Below are positions 13,198 to 23,766 of a stretch of DNA of 64,000 bases, in pieces. The notes under the pieces are model-generated. The model was not told where the DNA came from, did no database searches, and saw only the letters and a list, made by a program, of their open reading frames with translations. A program made the translations under genes and the position numbers. Every line of letters begins with the position of its first letter. Position 1 is the first letter of the stretch. Origin of the DNA: Rebecca billardiae RCC1528 (taxonomy: Eukaryota > Haptophyta); NCBI GenBank assembly GCA_965240325.2, contig OZ251252.1, positions 558,001 through 622,000 of the forward strand, given 5' to 3'.

Positions 13198-15234
13198 CTA
13201 CACTGGCTTCTCCCACGTGCTGACGCCCGTTTTGGAGTTGTAGTAGTACGTTCGGCCGTCAGGTGATGTGTACGGAGCCTGCGCAGCGCGGCCACGCGAA
13301 TGGGGCGGGCGCATTATTCGCGGCTCAGCGCCGGGGTTGCGCGCGCGCGCAGGGGGCGCGCCTGTCCGCGAGCGCCTCGCGAGCGGCGCGCAGCGGGGTT
13401 GGACCACGCGCGCACCCAGTCCGAACTGCCTCCTTGTCCGGCGGCGGCTGCCTGCTGCTGCGCCGCTGCAGACTGCGCGTGTGGTATCAGCTGCGGCTGG
13501 TGTCCACCCGCTGGCCGCGGCCCGGGCCCGAGCCCGCCACCGCCCGGCCCTGCAGAGGTCGAGACGCCGAACTGTGCGGCCTCGGCCGCACCTGCTTCGG
13601 GTTCGGGCTGTGGCAAGCCGGCGGCAGCTGCCTGCATGGCCTGCGCGCGCGCAGCGCACGCGCCGCACGCGCGGTGCGTGGAGGGGCGCGCCAGCTGCTC
13701 AGCCCGCGCGTCACCCCACGCGGCCCGCGCGCGGCGGGCTTGGCGGCGCGCGCCGCGCGCACGCGGTCGCGCGCGCACCAGCATCTGCTGCGCCTGCATC
13801 GTGGCGATGTGCTGCTGCGTCAACTGCTGCATCTGCGGCATTGGCGCCGGCTGCGGCTGCCCCGGCGCCTGTGGGCTCATGCCGCCGGCAGGCCCCGGGC
13901 CCGGCCCGACGGCCGCGCCTGCGGGCATGTGCCCTGGCGGCATGGCGCCCATGCTGCCGCCGAGCGCCATGGGCGGCGCCGCGCCCATCAGCCCGGGCGC
14001 GCAGACGCCCATGCCACCCATCTGCCCGGCGGCAGCCATCATGGCCGCGTGGTTGCCGTACGCTGCGGGGCCGAAGCCAGCCGCTCCAGGAAACATCGCC
14101 ACTCCCCCTGCGCAGCGCGCGCGCGCGCGCACGGTCGCGAGCAGCGGCACAGGGCAGCAGACCGCGTGGGCGCGGCGCTCAGCCGAGAGCCCGGCGCGTG
14201 CGCCGCTGCCGCCGACGCGCGCGTGGCGGCGGCGGCGTGCGACGCGCGCGCGCGCGCCGCGCACGCCGCCCGGCGCGCACGCCTCACCTAGAGGATGCAG
14301 GCCGTAAGCAGCCGCGGCTGCATACGGGTCTTGCCTCCCAAACCCCGGGAACGGCATGCCGTACCCCTGTGGGAACGCCCCCATGCCCACCATGCCGCCC
14401 GGCGCGCCGAGCATCACGCCTGGTGGTTGCCCCGGGCCTGTGGGGCCGATGGCGCTGCCACTCCCCGACCGCGCTCGCCGGCCTCGTCCGCTGCCCGGCG
14501 AGTCGGCGATGCGCACAACGAGCGGCTCCGAGGCTCCACTCGGCACGAACTTGCCATGGACCGCCAGGATCGCGGCGTTGGCGTCCTCGTGGCGCGCATA
14601 GCGGACAAAGCAACACGCCCTGCACGCGCGCGCGCCGCGCGCGCCATCGGGTTGGCGCGCCCTCGCGCGCGTGAGACGCAGCCGGGATGGGCGCGGCGCG
14701 CCTGTGGCTGCGCCGCGGCTGCGCCGAGCGCGTACATGCCCGATCTGCTCCCGCCGCGCATCAGAAAGACCTCCTCCACCTCGCCATGGGGCTCGAAGAT
14801 CTGCGCGCGCGCGCGCGCTCGCGGCGGCTCGTCAGCGGAGGCGCAGTTGGCGCACGCCGCAGCCAGCATGTCTGCCGCGCCAAGCATGCGCACAGCTCGG
14901 CCGGTCGAGCGGTCCGCGCGTGGGCGCAGAAGCGCGACAGGGCCCGCCGGCCCGGCGTGCATTGCACGACTGTAGCTGCCATCCTCTCCACCGCAGTGCC
15001 GCGCCGTTGGGGCGCGCACTCGAGCGCAGGCCGCCATCGGACGGGCGCAGCGCGCACTTGTCTGATGTCCTCCTCTGTGGAGCCGGGAGGCAGCCCTGCG
15101 CGCGGTGCAGGGCAAGTCGGACGTGCAGGGCGCGGATGTGAGCGGCAGGTGGCCTCAATGATGCGTCCAAGCACGCTCGGTAGCGCGCAGCGCGCACCGC
15201 CGACGAAGAGCTTTGCCTCCTGCCCCTGCTGCAT
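13198..15234 (-). CDS. FCA/CELF-like RNA-binding protein (RRM + Met/Gln/Pro-rich linker + WW), 7 exons
   Basis: Proposed exons on the minus strand are 15234-15198, 15095-15058, 14800-14736, 14619-14288, 14107-13779, 13640-13416 and 13278-13198. All introns are GT-AG and phases agree, giving 368 aa. The RRM has RNP2 KLFVGG (residues 8-13), then DIRQIFEPHGEVEEVFLMR and RNP1 CCFVRYA. A Met/Gly/Pro/Gln-rich linker follows, and the C-terminus is a WW domain (SDWAPYTSPDGRTYYYN to STWEKP, first Trp 342, second 364) that is split by an intron exactly after its first Trp. RRM plus C-terminal WW is the architecture of plant FCA, an RNA 3'-processing regulator; CELF proteins have a similar RRM. Nuclear RNA processing is inferred. 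The start (MQQGQEAKLF) is uncertain, and an upstream exon with another RRM is possible. Confidence 0.75.
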
Positions 15235-15682
15235 AGACCCGCGGGCCCTAGGCGAGCGGAGGCATCCGGCCGCGGGCGGGACCCCGCGTTCGCCCTGCGT
15301 TTGCAAAACTGTAATTTGGCCAAGACCATAGTTAGCGTGCGCCATGTGGCACCCATGCGGCACTGGCACTTCGAACGCGTTTGGACCAATCAGAGCCCCG
15401 CATTTCGAGGCAGCCTGTGTGGAGCCCACGTCGGACGGCCGCGGCCCGCTCGGTGCGGAGCGTGGCTTCGCCGGCATGTGGTGGCGGCAGATGGCCGGCA
15501 GCGCTGCACCGAGGCGGCCCAGCGGACTGGGCGGCGCTGGACCTCGCGTCGACACCGCGGCAGGGCTCATGGTCGGGCTCACACGCTCGCCCAGGCCGCG
15601 CGCGGCCCCGCAGGCCGTTGCGTATGCACACGTTTGAGCCTGCTCACGGTTCAGCCTTGCAAACGGGCGCGCGGGCGCAGAC

Positions 15683-16150
15683 TTAATTAAGTCGCGCACA
15701 AAAATAATTAGCTCGGTCATCATGAAGGGTATCTTGACCAGTATCCCTGATTCCCTGCCGCCAGGTATTGGGATTGCCCACATAAGCAAACGTATTCGTC
15801 AGCATGCAAGCGCCATTATTCACCGACTCGTTTTGCATATGGCGCGCATAGCAACCAAACGGTACATTGTGAGCCAGGACAGTTGTCAACATTTCAAAAC
15901 AAACCACCGTATCAATATCAATCAGATGGATTGCGACCAGGATTGTATACAGCCTTGGTTCGAGCTCCGACAATCGAACCGTTGCGGATAACCATTCATT
16001 CGAATGATCGATGAGCTGGCGGTATTTTTCGACAGATTTTCCTACCGTCGTCCGGACTCGTAAGCTCGCGGTGGTTTGCCGTTTGCCGAGTTGCCGGTGG
16101 CCAGGGTCCGGCTGAAATTGAACACTGGCGAGGCGACCGGTGCGCAGCGG
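15683..16150 (-). CDS. low-GC orphan ORF (possible mobile-element or foreign fragment)
   Basis: An open minus-strand frame of 155 codons runs from just inside a TGA at 16153-16151 down to the stop at 15683. Its base composition is far more AT-rich than its neighbours, and the residues look like a real protein (VEKYRQLIDHSNEWLSATVR, LYTILVAIHLIDIDTVV). There is no convincing ATG near the upstream end. The upstream stop lies one base from the inner repeat boundary at 16154, so the true 5' part may have been cut off by the repeat. I do not recognise a family. Transfer or a transposon-derived origin is inferred only from composition. Confidence 0.4.
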   Translation of the reverse strand, partial: PLRTGRLASVQFQPDPGHRQLGKRQTTASLRVRTTVGKSVEKYRQLIDHSNEWLSATVRLSELEPRLYTILVAIHLIDIDTVVCFEMLTTVLAHNVPFGCYARHMQNESVNNGACMLTNTFAYVGNPNTWRQGIRDTGQDTLHDDRANYFCARLN

Positions 16151-16153
16151 TCA

Positions 16154-17007
16154 GAGGGAGCACGGCCGAACTCGGACTCGTGTGAAGGTCCCTCCCACTG
16201 GGACCTTCACACGTCTCGAGGGACCTTCACACGTTCGACGAGTGAAGGTCCCTCCGCTGGCGCCGCCCGTTGGCGCTGGATGGGATGGCCGCGTGCGTGC
16301 GCGAGCGCCCGCCTCGCGTCGCGCGCCCCGCGCGCAGAGCGCGCGCTCGGCCGCGCGCGACGCGGCGAAGTCGAGGCTGACATGCCCCTGGCCCACTTCG
16401 CGCCGCGCAACGCCGCCCACGCCCATCGCCGCTCGCACGCGCAGGCCTGCCGCGCACGGCTTGGGCTTTTCAGCACAGGCTGGCGGCGGCGCGCCGGGCC
16501 GAGGGCTCGGCCGGTGTTGTGCCCCTCGGCCAGGCCGAGACTTGGCGGAGGCGCGGGTAGTGCCATCGCCTGCCCAGATCCCGGGCCTCGCCGTCAGAGT
16601 GTGCACGCGAGGCGCGCTGTCGTGGTCGACAGGTGAGGCGCCGCGTGCTCGCCCTCGAGCGGGCGGCGGACATACCGGCAGGCGCGCGCGCACACAGCGG
16701 GGCTGTCGAGCTGCTTCCGGCTGGTTAGATCGACGGCGCATGCCCTGGCCCTGGTCTGGGAGGCGTGCGCGGGTTCGGAGGCCGGTGAACGCTCGGCGCG
16801 GACCCACGTGTCTTGCCGGGCACGGTTGCGCGACAGCTCTGCAGCCAGTCTCGAGGCTGAGTGGCATCAGAGCGCTTGCCGGCGTGCTGGCGGGCTCAGC
16901 CGCCGGGCCGATGCCCACGCCTTGGCCGGGATGCGACCGGCCTCCGCGTCCTCCGCAGCCGCCTGGAGCCGTCGACCCGCTGCCCACGGCCCGCGGCCGG
17001 CAGGCCG
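16154..17007 (+). repeat. 854-bp inverted repeat, left arm
   Basis: Reading the reverse complement of 19969-20822 reproduces this stretch base for base at both ends I checked (GAGGGAGCACGGCCGAACTC at the outer end, CCCACGGCCCGCGGCCGGC at the inner end). It carries no recognised gene. Its outer end holds four alternating copies of a GTGAAGGTCCCTC motif (16190-16257). The arms are about 2.96 kb apart. Confidence 0.85.
16185..16260. repeat. palindromic array of GTGAAGGTCCC motifs
   Basis: Four short copies of GTGAAGGTCCC (or its complement GGGACCTTCAC) lie in alternating or facing orientation within 75 bp, so the stretch can fold into nested hairpins. The array is repeated in inverted form at 20720-20795 because it lies in the large inverted repeat. 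It could be a transposon end, a protein-binding cluster or a recombination site. Nothing in the sequence decides between these. Confidence 0.6.
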
Positions 17008-17039
17008 CTTGGCGGATGGCCAGAGGAGCAGGCGGCCGA

Positions 17040-17560
17040 GCCGGCTGGGCGGCAGCGAGGGTGGTGGGGATGGAGGCGGGCTCGGCGGCGGAGGCGGCGG
17101 AGGCGGGCTTGATAGCGGGCTCGGCGGCGGCGAGGATAGCAGGTTCAGTGCTGGCGATGACGGTGGGCTTGGCGGTGAGCTCGGCGGTGGCTGACGTGGC
17201 AGACTTGGCGGTGGGATCGGCTGCCGGCGGCTTGGTGGCAGCGGAGGCGGCGGCGACGGGATCGAGCTCGGCGGCGTGGTCGGAGGCGGTGCTGATGGCG
17301 GCGATGATGCTAGCGGGCTTGTTGGCGGCGATGTAGGCAGCGACGGCTGCGGGCTCAGCGGCGGGCTTTGTGGCGGCGATGTAGGCGTTGATGACGGTGG
17401 TGGGCTCAGCGGCGGGGTCGGTAGCGGCGACGGCAGCGGCAGGCTCGAGGTGGGCTTGGTGGCGGTGATGGCGGCCGGGCTCGGCTATGGACTTTGCGGC
17501 GGTGGGCTCGGGGGCGGAGTCGGTGGCGGCGAAGGTGGCGAACCCAGCGCTAGGCTTGGC
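17040..17560 (-). pseudogene. Pro/Ser-rich (PPSPP) coding tract, probably degenerate
   Basis: Read on the minus strand, this GGCGGTGGGCTC-type low-complexity DNA encodes PPSPPPSPP-like runs in changing frames, similar in style to the linkers of the giant gene at the start of the window. An open minus-strand frame at 17550-17912 leads into it. No intact domain, start or conserved C-terminus is visible. It is likely a decayed fragment of a pherophorin-like gene, though simple-sequence expansion alone could give the same picture. Confidence 0.35.
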
Positions 17561-17912
17561 GCTGGGGTGGAGGAGACGGGCTTGGTTGTCCGTGGTGGGC
17601 TTGGTGGCGGCGATTTGGCGATGATGGCTGTGAGCGGCGGAGTGGCCGTGAGCTCGGCAGAGGTGACGGTGGCTCGGGAACGGTGGCTGGCTCGGCGGCG
17701 GCTTCGGCGGCCGCGACGGAGACGGGCTGTGAGGCGGCTAGGGCGGTGGTGTGGGATGGGATTACTGCGTCACTGTTGCCCTCGGTCAGAGCTTGGCGGG
17801 GACACAGCGCGGCCAAGCTCCGGGCGTTGGCGCTGCCGCCAGGTCGGCCGCAGGCCACCCACTCGTCGGCAAAGCTTGGGCGGCAGCGATGCCCAGACAT
17901 GAAGGAGGGCAC

Positions 17913-18815
17913 TGCGGGATCGCTGCGTCACCTCGGGAAGGCTGAGTCCATGAGAGAGATGATCGGCACTGCCCCGTCTGGTGGAGTTCGATGAGCTGAC
18001 TTAGACTACTTTTGCGACCGTAGGCTGCTGCTCGGCCTTGTCAGAGTCGACATCCGACCTAGCGCCAGCGCGGCGCAGTACGTATCGATTGAGTCATTGC
18101 GCGGACCAGCAGCATGAGACGTCATCGCGACTCGGAGTTCGTCACGTGCCACTCAACCGCGTCCGACCCGCCCCACTGCCACCTTGGGCAGGCGCCTGCA
18201 GACGATACGGCGGGCCAGCATCATAAGCTGCGCTCCTGCTGAGTGCTGGCTGATGATGACTGCGTCAGACGACTGCGCATTGCAGCCGCAGCCATACCGT
18301 ACATACGCTCTCAGCGGGACTACGCGCGAGTTGTTCTGCCTTCTAGCGGTGCCGGCACGTGGCGCGACGATTCTGGCGTCATTATCACTTGACGACTCGA
18401 CTGATCACGACGAGTGGCCCTTCTCAAGCAAGTGCAGCAGCATTAGAAGTATAGCCTACACTCGTCCGTCGTCGTCTGGTTCCCCTGAGAAGTCTTCTGG
18501 AATGCATCAGCGACATGCTCCCGCAGCCTGGTCAGTGGTCCAAGCCAGTCACATCCGGCAGCCTGACATCATCCCACATGCCGCGTGGGCAGAGAGGCGC
18601 GCTATGCCCACGCGACTGGCTTCCTAGAAGCTGCCGTGACGGAACGAGTGTCAGCAGTGGACCGCCGGCCGGTGCCGCGCGCCGCACCGCCGGGCCCAAT
18701 GGCAACGAACACCCGGTGGCCGGCGGTGCGGCCCTAGGCTAGTGCGGCGGATCTATCGCGTATAGAACGACCGGCCGTGACGCGCTCTGCACCACGTACA
18801 TTCAGACGCGGCAAT
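17913..18815. other. intergenic, no supported gene
   Basis: Only short ORFs with no recognisable motifs. Base composition is less extreme than in the neighbours. Nothing here could be supported as a gene. Confidence 0.4.
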
Positions 18816-19619
18816 GAGCAGCATGCACCACCGTCCGGCCGTCTCAGGTCGCTGTCGTCGGCAGCCAGCCGGTGCCGGGCACGGTGGCGCCGGGCGCTCG
18901 TAGCTGAAGGACCGCGATCAAGGATTGATTGCCAAGTCGTCAGCCGACGACTGGGAAGTTGAGCCTGATGCTGCCCGCTGCCGGTTCGCGGGACGAATGA
19001 CGAGCAGCCTATGGCCCGTGAACCTGCTTCAGCTCCTAGAACTCTTCCAGACGTGGTGAGGATATCCCTCACGAACTCAGCCCTCTCGCGCTGACGCAGC
19101 GCGTCTTGCGGCCTGCTGCGTGCCGCGAGCTATCGGACAGCGCGGCCCGCCGGCCGCGGGCCTTGGGCGGCGGGTCGACGGCTCCAGGCGGCTGCGGAGG
19201 ACGCGGGGGCCGGTCGCATCCCGGCCAAGGCGTGGGCATCGGCTCGGCGGTTGGGCCCGTCAGCACGCCGGCAAGCGCTCTGATGCCACTCGAGACTGGC
19301 TGCCGAGCTGTCGCGCAACCGTGCCCGGCAAGACACGTGGGTCCGCGCCGAGCGTTCACCGGCCTCCGAACCCGCGCACGCCTACCAGCCCAGGGCCAGG
19401 GCACGCGCCGTCGATCTAACCAGCCGCAAGCAGCTCGACAGCCCCGCTGTGTGCGCGCGCGCCTGCCGGTCCGTCTGCTGCCCGCTCGAGGGCGAGCACG
19501 CGGCGCCTCACCTGTCGACCACGACAGCGCGCCTCGCGTGCACACTCTGATGGCGAGGCCCGGGATCTGGGCAGGCGATGGCACTACCCGCGCCTCCGCC
19601 AAGTCTCGGCCTGGCCGAG
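18816..19619 (+). repeat. tandem ~810-bp duplication, copy 1
   Basis: The stretch beginning GAGCAGCATGCACCAC and ending near CTCGGCCTGGCCGAG is repeated, with scattered substitutions and small indels, at 19630-20451. The 3' two thirds of each copy correspond to the right arm of the large inverted repeat, so the two duplications are nested. No gene is recognised in it. Confidence 0.75.
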
Positions 19620-19629
19620 CCTGCCACAA

Positions 19630-20451
19630 CGAGCAGCATGCACCACAGTCCGGCCGTCTCAGGTCACTGTCGTCGGCAGCCAGCATTCGCCGGGCGCGAT
19701 GGCGCCGGACGCTCGCGCGCGATCAAGGATTGATTGCCATCAAGTCGTCAGCCGTCGACTGGGAAGCTGAGCCTGATGCTGCCCGCTGCCGGGTCGCGGG
19801 ACGAATAACGAGCAGCCTACGGTCCGTGAACCTGCGTTAGCTCCTAGAACGCTTTCAGACGTGGTGAGGATCTCCCTCACGACCTCAGCCCTCTCGCGCT
19901 GACGCAGCGCGTCCGCTGCCACTCTACGGCCCTGCTTCCTGCTGCGTGCCGCGAGCTCTCGGACAGCCCGGCCCGCCGGCCGCGGGCCGTGGGCAGCGGG
20001 TCGACGGCTCCAGGCGGCTGCGGAGGACGCGGAGGCCGGTCGCATCCCGGCCAAGGCGTGGGCATCGGCCCGGCGGCTGAGCCCGCCAGCACGCCGGCAA
20101 GCGCTCTGATGCCACTCAGCCTCGAGACTGGCTGCAGAGCTGTCGCGCAACCGTGCCCGGCAAGACACGTGGGTCCGCGCCGAGCGTTCACCGGCCTCCG
20201 AACCCGCGCACGCCTCCCAGACCAGGGCCAGGGCATGCGCCGTCGATCTAACCAGCCGGAAGCAGCTCGACAGCCCCGCTGTGTGCGCGCGCGCCTGCCG
20301 GTATGTCCGCCGCCCGCTCGAGGGCGAGCACGCGGCGCCTCACCTGTCGACCACGACAGCGCGCCTCGCGTGCACACTCTGACGGCGAGGCCCGGGATCT
20401 GGGCAGGCGATGGCACTACCCGCGCCTCCGCCAAGTCTCGGCCTGGCCGAG
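19630..20451 (+). repeat. tandem ~810-bp duplication, copy 2
   Basis: Second copy of the unit at 18816-19619. It has about 20 extra bases near 19917-19935 relative to copy 1. It continues without a break into the rest of the inverted-repeat right arm, which ends at 20822. Confidence 0.75.
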
Positions 20452-20822
20452 GGGCACAACACCGGCCGAGCCCTCGGCCCGGCGCGCCGCCGCCAGCCTG
20501 TGCTGAAAAGCCCAAGCCGTGCGCGGCAGGCCTGCGCGTGCGAGCGGCGATGGGCGTGGGCGGCGTTGCGCGGCGCGAAGTGGGCCAGGGGCATGTCAGC
20601 CTCGACTTCGCCGCGTCGCGCGCGGCCGAGCGCGCGCTCTGCGCGCGGGGCGCGCGACGCGAGGCGGGCGCTCGCGCACGCACGCGGCCATCCCATCCAG
20701 CGCCAACGGGCGGCGCCAGCGGAGGGACCTTCACTCGTCGAACGTGTGAAGGTCCCTCGAGACGTGTGAAGGTCCCAGTGGGAGGGACCTTCACACGAGT
20801 CCGAGTTCGGCCGTGCTCCCTC
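19969..20822 (-). repeat. 854-bp inverted repeat, right arm
   Basis: Reverse complement of 16154-17007, near-identical over its length. Its outer end stops only 19 bp before the ATG of the potassium-channel gene (20842), so the repeat must supply the 5'UTR or promoter of that gene, or has replaced it. Confidence 0.85.
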
Positions 20823-20841
20823 GGTCACTGCCACGACAGTC

Positions 20842-22388
20842 ATGCTCATGCTGCGGCGCGTGTGGGCGAGCGTGTCGCGCCTCGTGCGCAAGGTCACGCC
20901 GCCGTCGCTCGCCGACTGGTTGCTGCAGGAGGGTGCCATCCTCTTCGCATACGTCCTCGTCGGCGTGATCGTGTACAATGTCATCGAGCGCTGGACGCCA
21001 CTGGACGCGATATATTTTATGATTGTGCGTGCGCGCGCGCGCGCGCGCGTAAGCGGCGCGCCCGCCGCCCGCGCGAGGCGGTGCCTGACGGGCGAGGACG
21101 GCGCGCGCGCTGGACGATCGTGCAGGTGACGAGCACGACCGTCGGCTACGGCGACATCTCCCCGGAGGACGAGGGCGGCCGCCTCTTCACGTGCGTGTAT
21201 GCGCTCCTCGGCATCACTGTCGTGATCAACGCGATCGTGCCCTGCCTCTCGTGGTTCGCGGTGGTGCGCGGCGTGATCGAGCAGCACGTGATCGACCCGC
21301 TCGCCGTCCGGCTCGGGGTCAAGGAAGCGGACAGCCTCGCGCTCGACGCCGCCGTCGAGGCGCAGGGTACACGCTCGGACGCGGCGCGGTACTCCAAGGC
21401 GCTGATCGGGCCGTTCGTGTCGCTGCTGCTCGGCTTCGTCATCGGCATGCTCGTGATGGGGTGTGGCGCGAGCGCCTGCCCGCCTCGCGCGCAGCGCGCG
21501 CGCTCACGCGCTCCGCCCGTGTCGCGCCGCCGCGCCGCCCGGCTCCTCCGCCGCCGCAGGTACGGCTGGCACAACGCGCTGTACTGGGCCATCATCACCA
21601 TGACGACCGTTGGCTACGGCGACCTGTACCCGACGACGTGGTACGAGAAGCTGATCGCGATCGTGTACCTGCCGCTCGCCGTGACGGCCCTCGCCGACGC
21701 GATCTCGGAGATCTCGTCCATCCGGGTGCGCGGCCGCATCCGCACGGCCAACTACCTCGCGCGCGTCGACGAGCTGCTGCTCGAGGAGTGCCGCGGCGAC
21801 CCGGCCGAGACGCTGACCGAGGCCGAGTTCCTCGTGTCCGTGCTCAAGGCGCACGACCTGGTGGACGAGGCGACGCTCGTGGCGATCCGGCGGCAGTTCC
21901 GCGCGCTCACGCGGCACTACGGCTGGTCGGCCGCCGACGCCAGGCAGCTCGACGCGCGCATGGTCTTTGCCGAGCTCGTGCAGCAAGGGCGGATCCAGCA
22001 GCGGCCGGACGATGGGCCGCTCCTCCCGCCGCCGGCCGGTCGGGGCGCCAAGCCAGTCGCGGAGCAAGTCGACATTCGCAGCGACGACTTTGGCTTCAGC
22101 GAGTGGCACCAGCGATACTGGCTGCCACGAGTGCTCGCGCACCCGCGCGCCCGCAAGCGGGCGGGCGCGCCCGCGGACGACTCGTCCACCTCCGAACGAC
22201 GACGCTTCAGCGTGCTCGCCGCTGGCTCGTCGCCGATGAGCATGGTTGGCTTCACCGTCAGGCCGCCGACCGCCGCAGAACCCGCAGCGGCCGCGGCCGC
22301 GGCCGCTGGTGCCGCGCCCGCAGATGCCGACGCCGACGCCGAAGCAGGCGGGCGTGCAGAAACGACGGGAGGCGCGACGATGCACTGA
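20842..22388 (+). CDS. two-pore-domain potassium channel (TPK/K2P type), 3 exons
   Basis: Exons 20842-21024, 21126-21460 and 21560-22388 join to 448 aa. Introns 21025-21125 and 21461-21559 are GT-AG and the first contains a CG run. The first splice is fixed by the pore sequence: YFMI joins VTSTTVGYGD, giving the seven residues usual between YF and the filter Val-Gly. There are two selectivity filters, TTVGYGD at residues 65-71 and 188-194, and four hydrophobic spans near 31-50, 82-110, 154-173 and 204-222, as in two-pore K+ channels. The C-terminal ~220 residues hold a degenerate EF-hand-like region (LTEAEFLVSVLKAHDLVDEA) as in plant TPKs, then a disordered Ala-rich tail. It should conduct K+ leak current across the plasma or vacuolar membrane. 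Which membrane is unknown. Confidence 0.9.
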
Positions 22389-22813
22389 GGCTGTCTGACT
22401 GCTGACTCGCGCTGGCAGCGCGCCCGGACCAGATCACCAGTGATGGCATCAGAGGCCACTGGTCGCAACGTCGTCTTTCGGATCCGCGCATCGCGGCATC
22501 GCGGCATTCGGCAGTCGGCGCGGCGCTCGCGACCGATCGCGGGCGCGGCGCCCGGCGGCCGATCGCTGTCAGGCGGCGCCTCAGCGCGGAGTCGCCGGAT
22601 GTATGCTAGTTATGCCTATGCTGATGCCCGGATGGCGTCCGATGGCGATGGCGCGCTGACACGGTCGTGTCATCGTGCGTCTCGCGATCTTATTATATTC
22701 TTATTATTAGTAAATTCTCTAGCTAGCATTATGACGGTGTACCGTTGCAGCAGTATGAAGTAGTCAGATTCTACTATATTTCTATTTCTGCGGGCCGACC
22801 GCAGCAGTCCTCG
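22389..22813. other. intergenic, no supported gene
   Basis: Region 3' of the channel gene. It becomes AT-rich around 22685-22780 (runs of TTATTATTAG). No gene is visible. Confidence 0.4.
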
Positions 22814-23124
22814 ACTCAGACTGGCACCGTTCCACAGGAGTCGCGGGTAAGTTTCGTATCCGCATCTACCCGCACGCCACCGGCGGAGGCACGATCTCAC
22901 TACTATCTCGGCAGCCCCAAGCCCCGAGCCCGGGCGGTACTCCGGCCCGTCCGGGGCTGACGCGCACCCAGGATCATCCGATGATGTGATATCCGCCCGC
23001 CTCGCCCGCTCGGCGCTCCGGGGCGCGCGGTCCCGTCAGGCTCAGCCCGCCTGGTCGCTTCCGGTGGACCTATCGCCCACACGCGCGGTAGGGAGCACCC
23101 ACGCTTCTTCCGTTCAGTCTAACA
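22814..23124 (-). mobile_element. diverged solo LTR of the 28006-29499 family
   Basis: Read on the minus strand it begins TGTTAGACTGAA and carries the same ordered blocks as the LTRs at 28006-28298 and 29206-29499 (GTGGGTGCTCCCTACCGCGC, CGATAGGTCCACCGG, the GGCTGCCGAGATAGTAGTGA block). It ends near CCAGTCTGAG, so the terminal inverted repeat is damaged at one end. Many substitutions and indels show it is older. The flanks GTCCTCG and GTACTCG may be a decayed target duplication. No internal retrotransposon region is next to it. Confidence 0.8.
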
Positions 23125-23766
23125 GTACTCGTCACTGCTGCCTCGTCGGTCGTGCGCCGGTCATCAATTCAGTAAATTATATATATATATATATATATAT
23201 ATTGTCTCTGCTGCTCGATCTGCTGCTACAGCTTGCTGACTCTGACGCCTGCCCGTTGCATACCACGTCGTTAATATATATTCAATATTTCATCGTCAGT
23301 CGTTTCCCGCGCCCGGAGAAGTTCCGATCGGCAATAATAAGTCTTCTCCCGCAGTTATTAAATATCAATATATATCTATATATCTATGTGTCTGTTGCAC
23401 TCTGAGCCTGACGCTTGTCCGATGCTGCCACGTCGTTAAATATATATATATTGATATTGACGCGACAGCAGATATTGTCATCGGGCCCGCGGGCCCGGCG
23501 CCGGGCGGGCCGGGGTCGCGTGCCTCACTCTCAGATTCGACTTCGTCACTAGTGTCATGATATGATTGATGATGAGGGACGACCCGGCGGCCGCCTGCGC
23601 CGCCTCCGTGCTTCAGGTCGCGGCCAGCACTCGGCTCAGCACCCGGCACACATCGTGGCAACGGGAGCTGGGCCGAATCCTCGTGCTTGCGGCGCGGCGA
23701 CCGTCATATGGGTGCGCTGGCCCGTCGTGTACCCGGACTACCGGGCCTCTCATCGCTCGAGCGCGT
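23125..23766. other. AT-microsatellite-rich intergenic region and 3' flank of the DsbA-like gene
   Basis: It contains a TA microsatellite at about 23178-23203 and several ATATAT runs to 23455. This is the downstream side of the minus-strand DsbA-like gene, where a SECIS element would be expected if its TGA codes for selenocysteine. I searched by eye for an ATGA...AA...TGA core in a stable stem and found none I would defend. Confidence 0.5.

Noticed and set aside
16154-20822. A CRISPR-like or prokaryotic phage region suggested by repeats
   Set aside because: The repeats are long, inverted or tandem, without spacers, and the surroundings are clearly eukaryotic.
19989-20841. Upstream extension of the open frame that leads into the potassium channel
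   Set aside because: The frame before 20842 is simply open GC-rich repeat DNA. It is out of frame with exon 1 and only coincides with exon 2 because stops are rare.
21461-21559. In-frame segment between channel exons 2 and 3 as part of the protein
   Set aside because: It is a multiple of three and open, but encodes an Arg-rich stretch in the middle of transmembrane segment 3 and the pore loop. The GT-AG ends and CG runs fit an intron.
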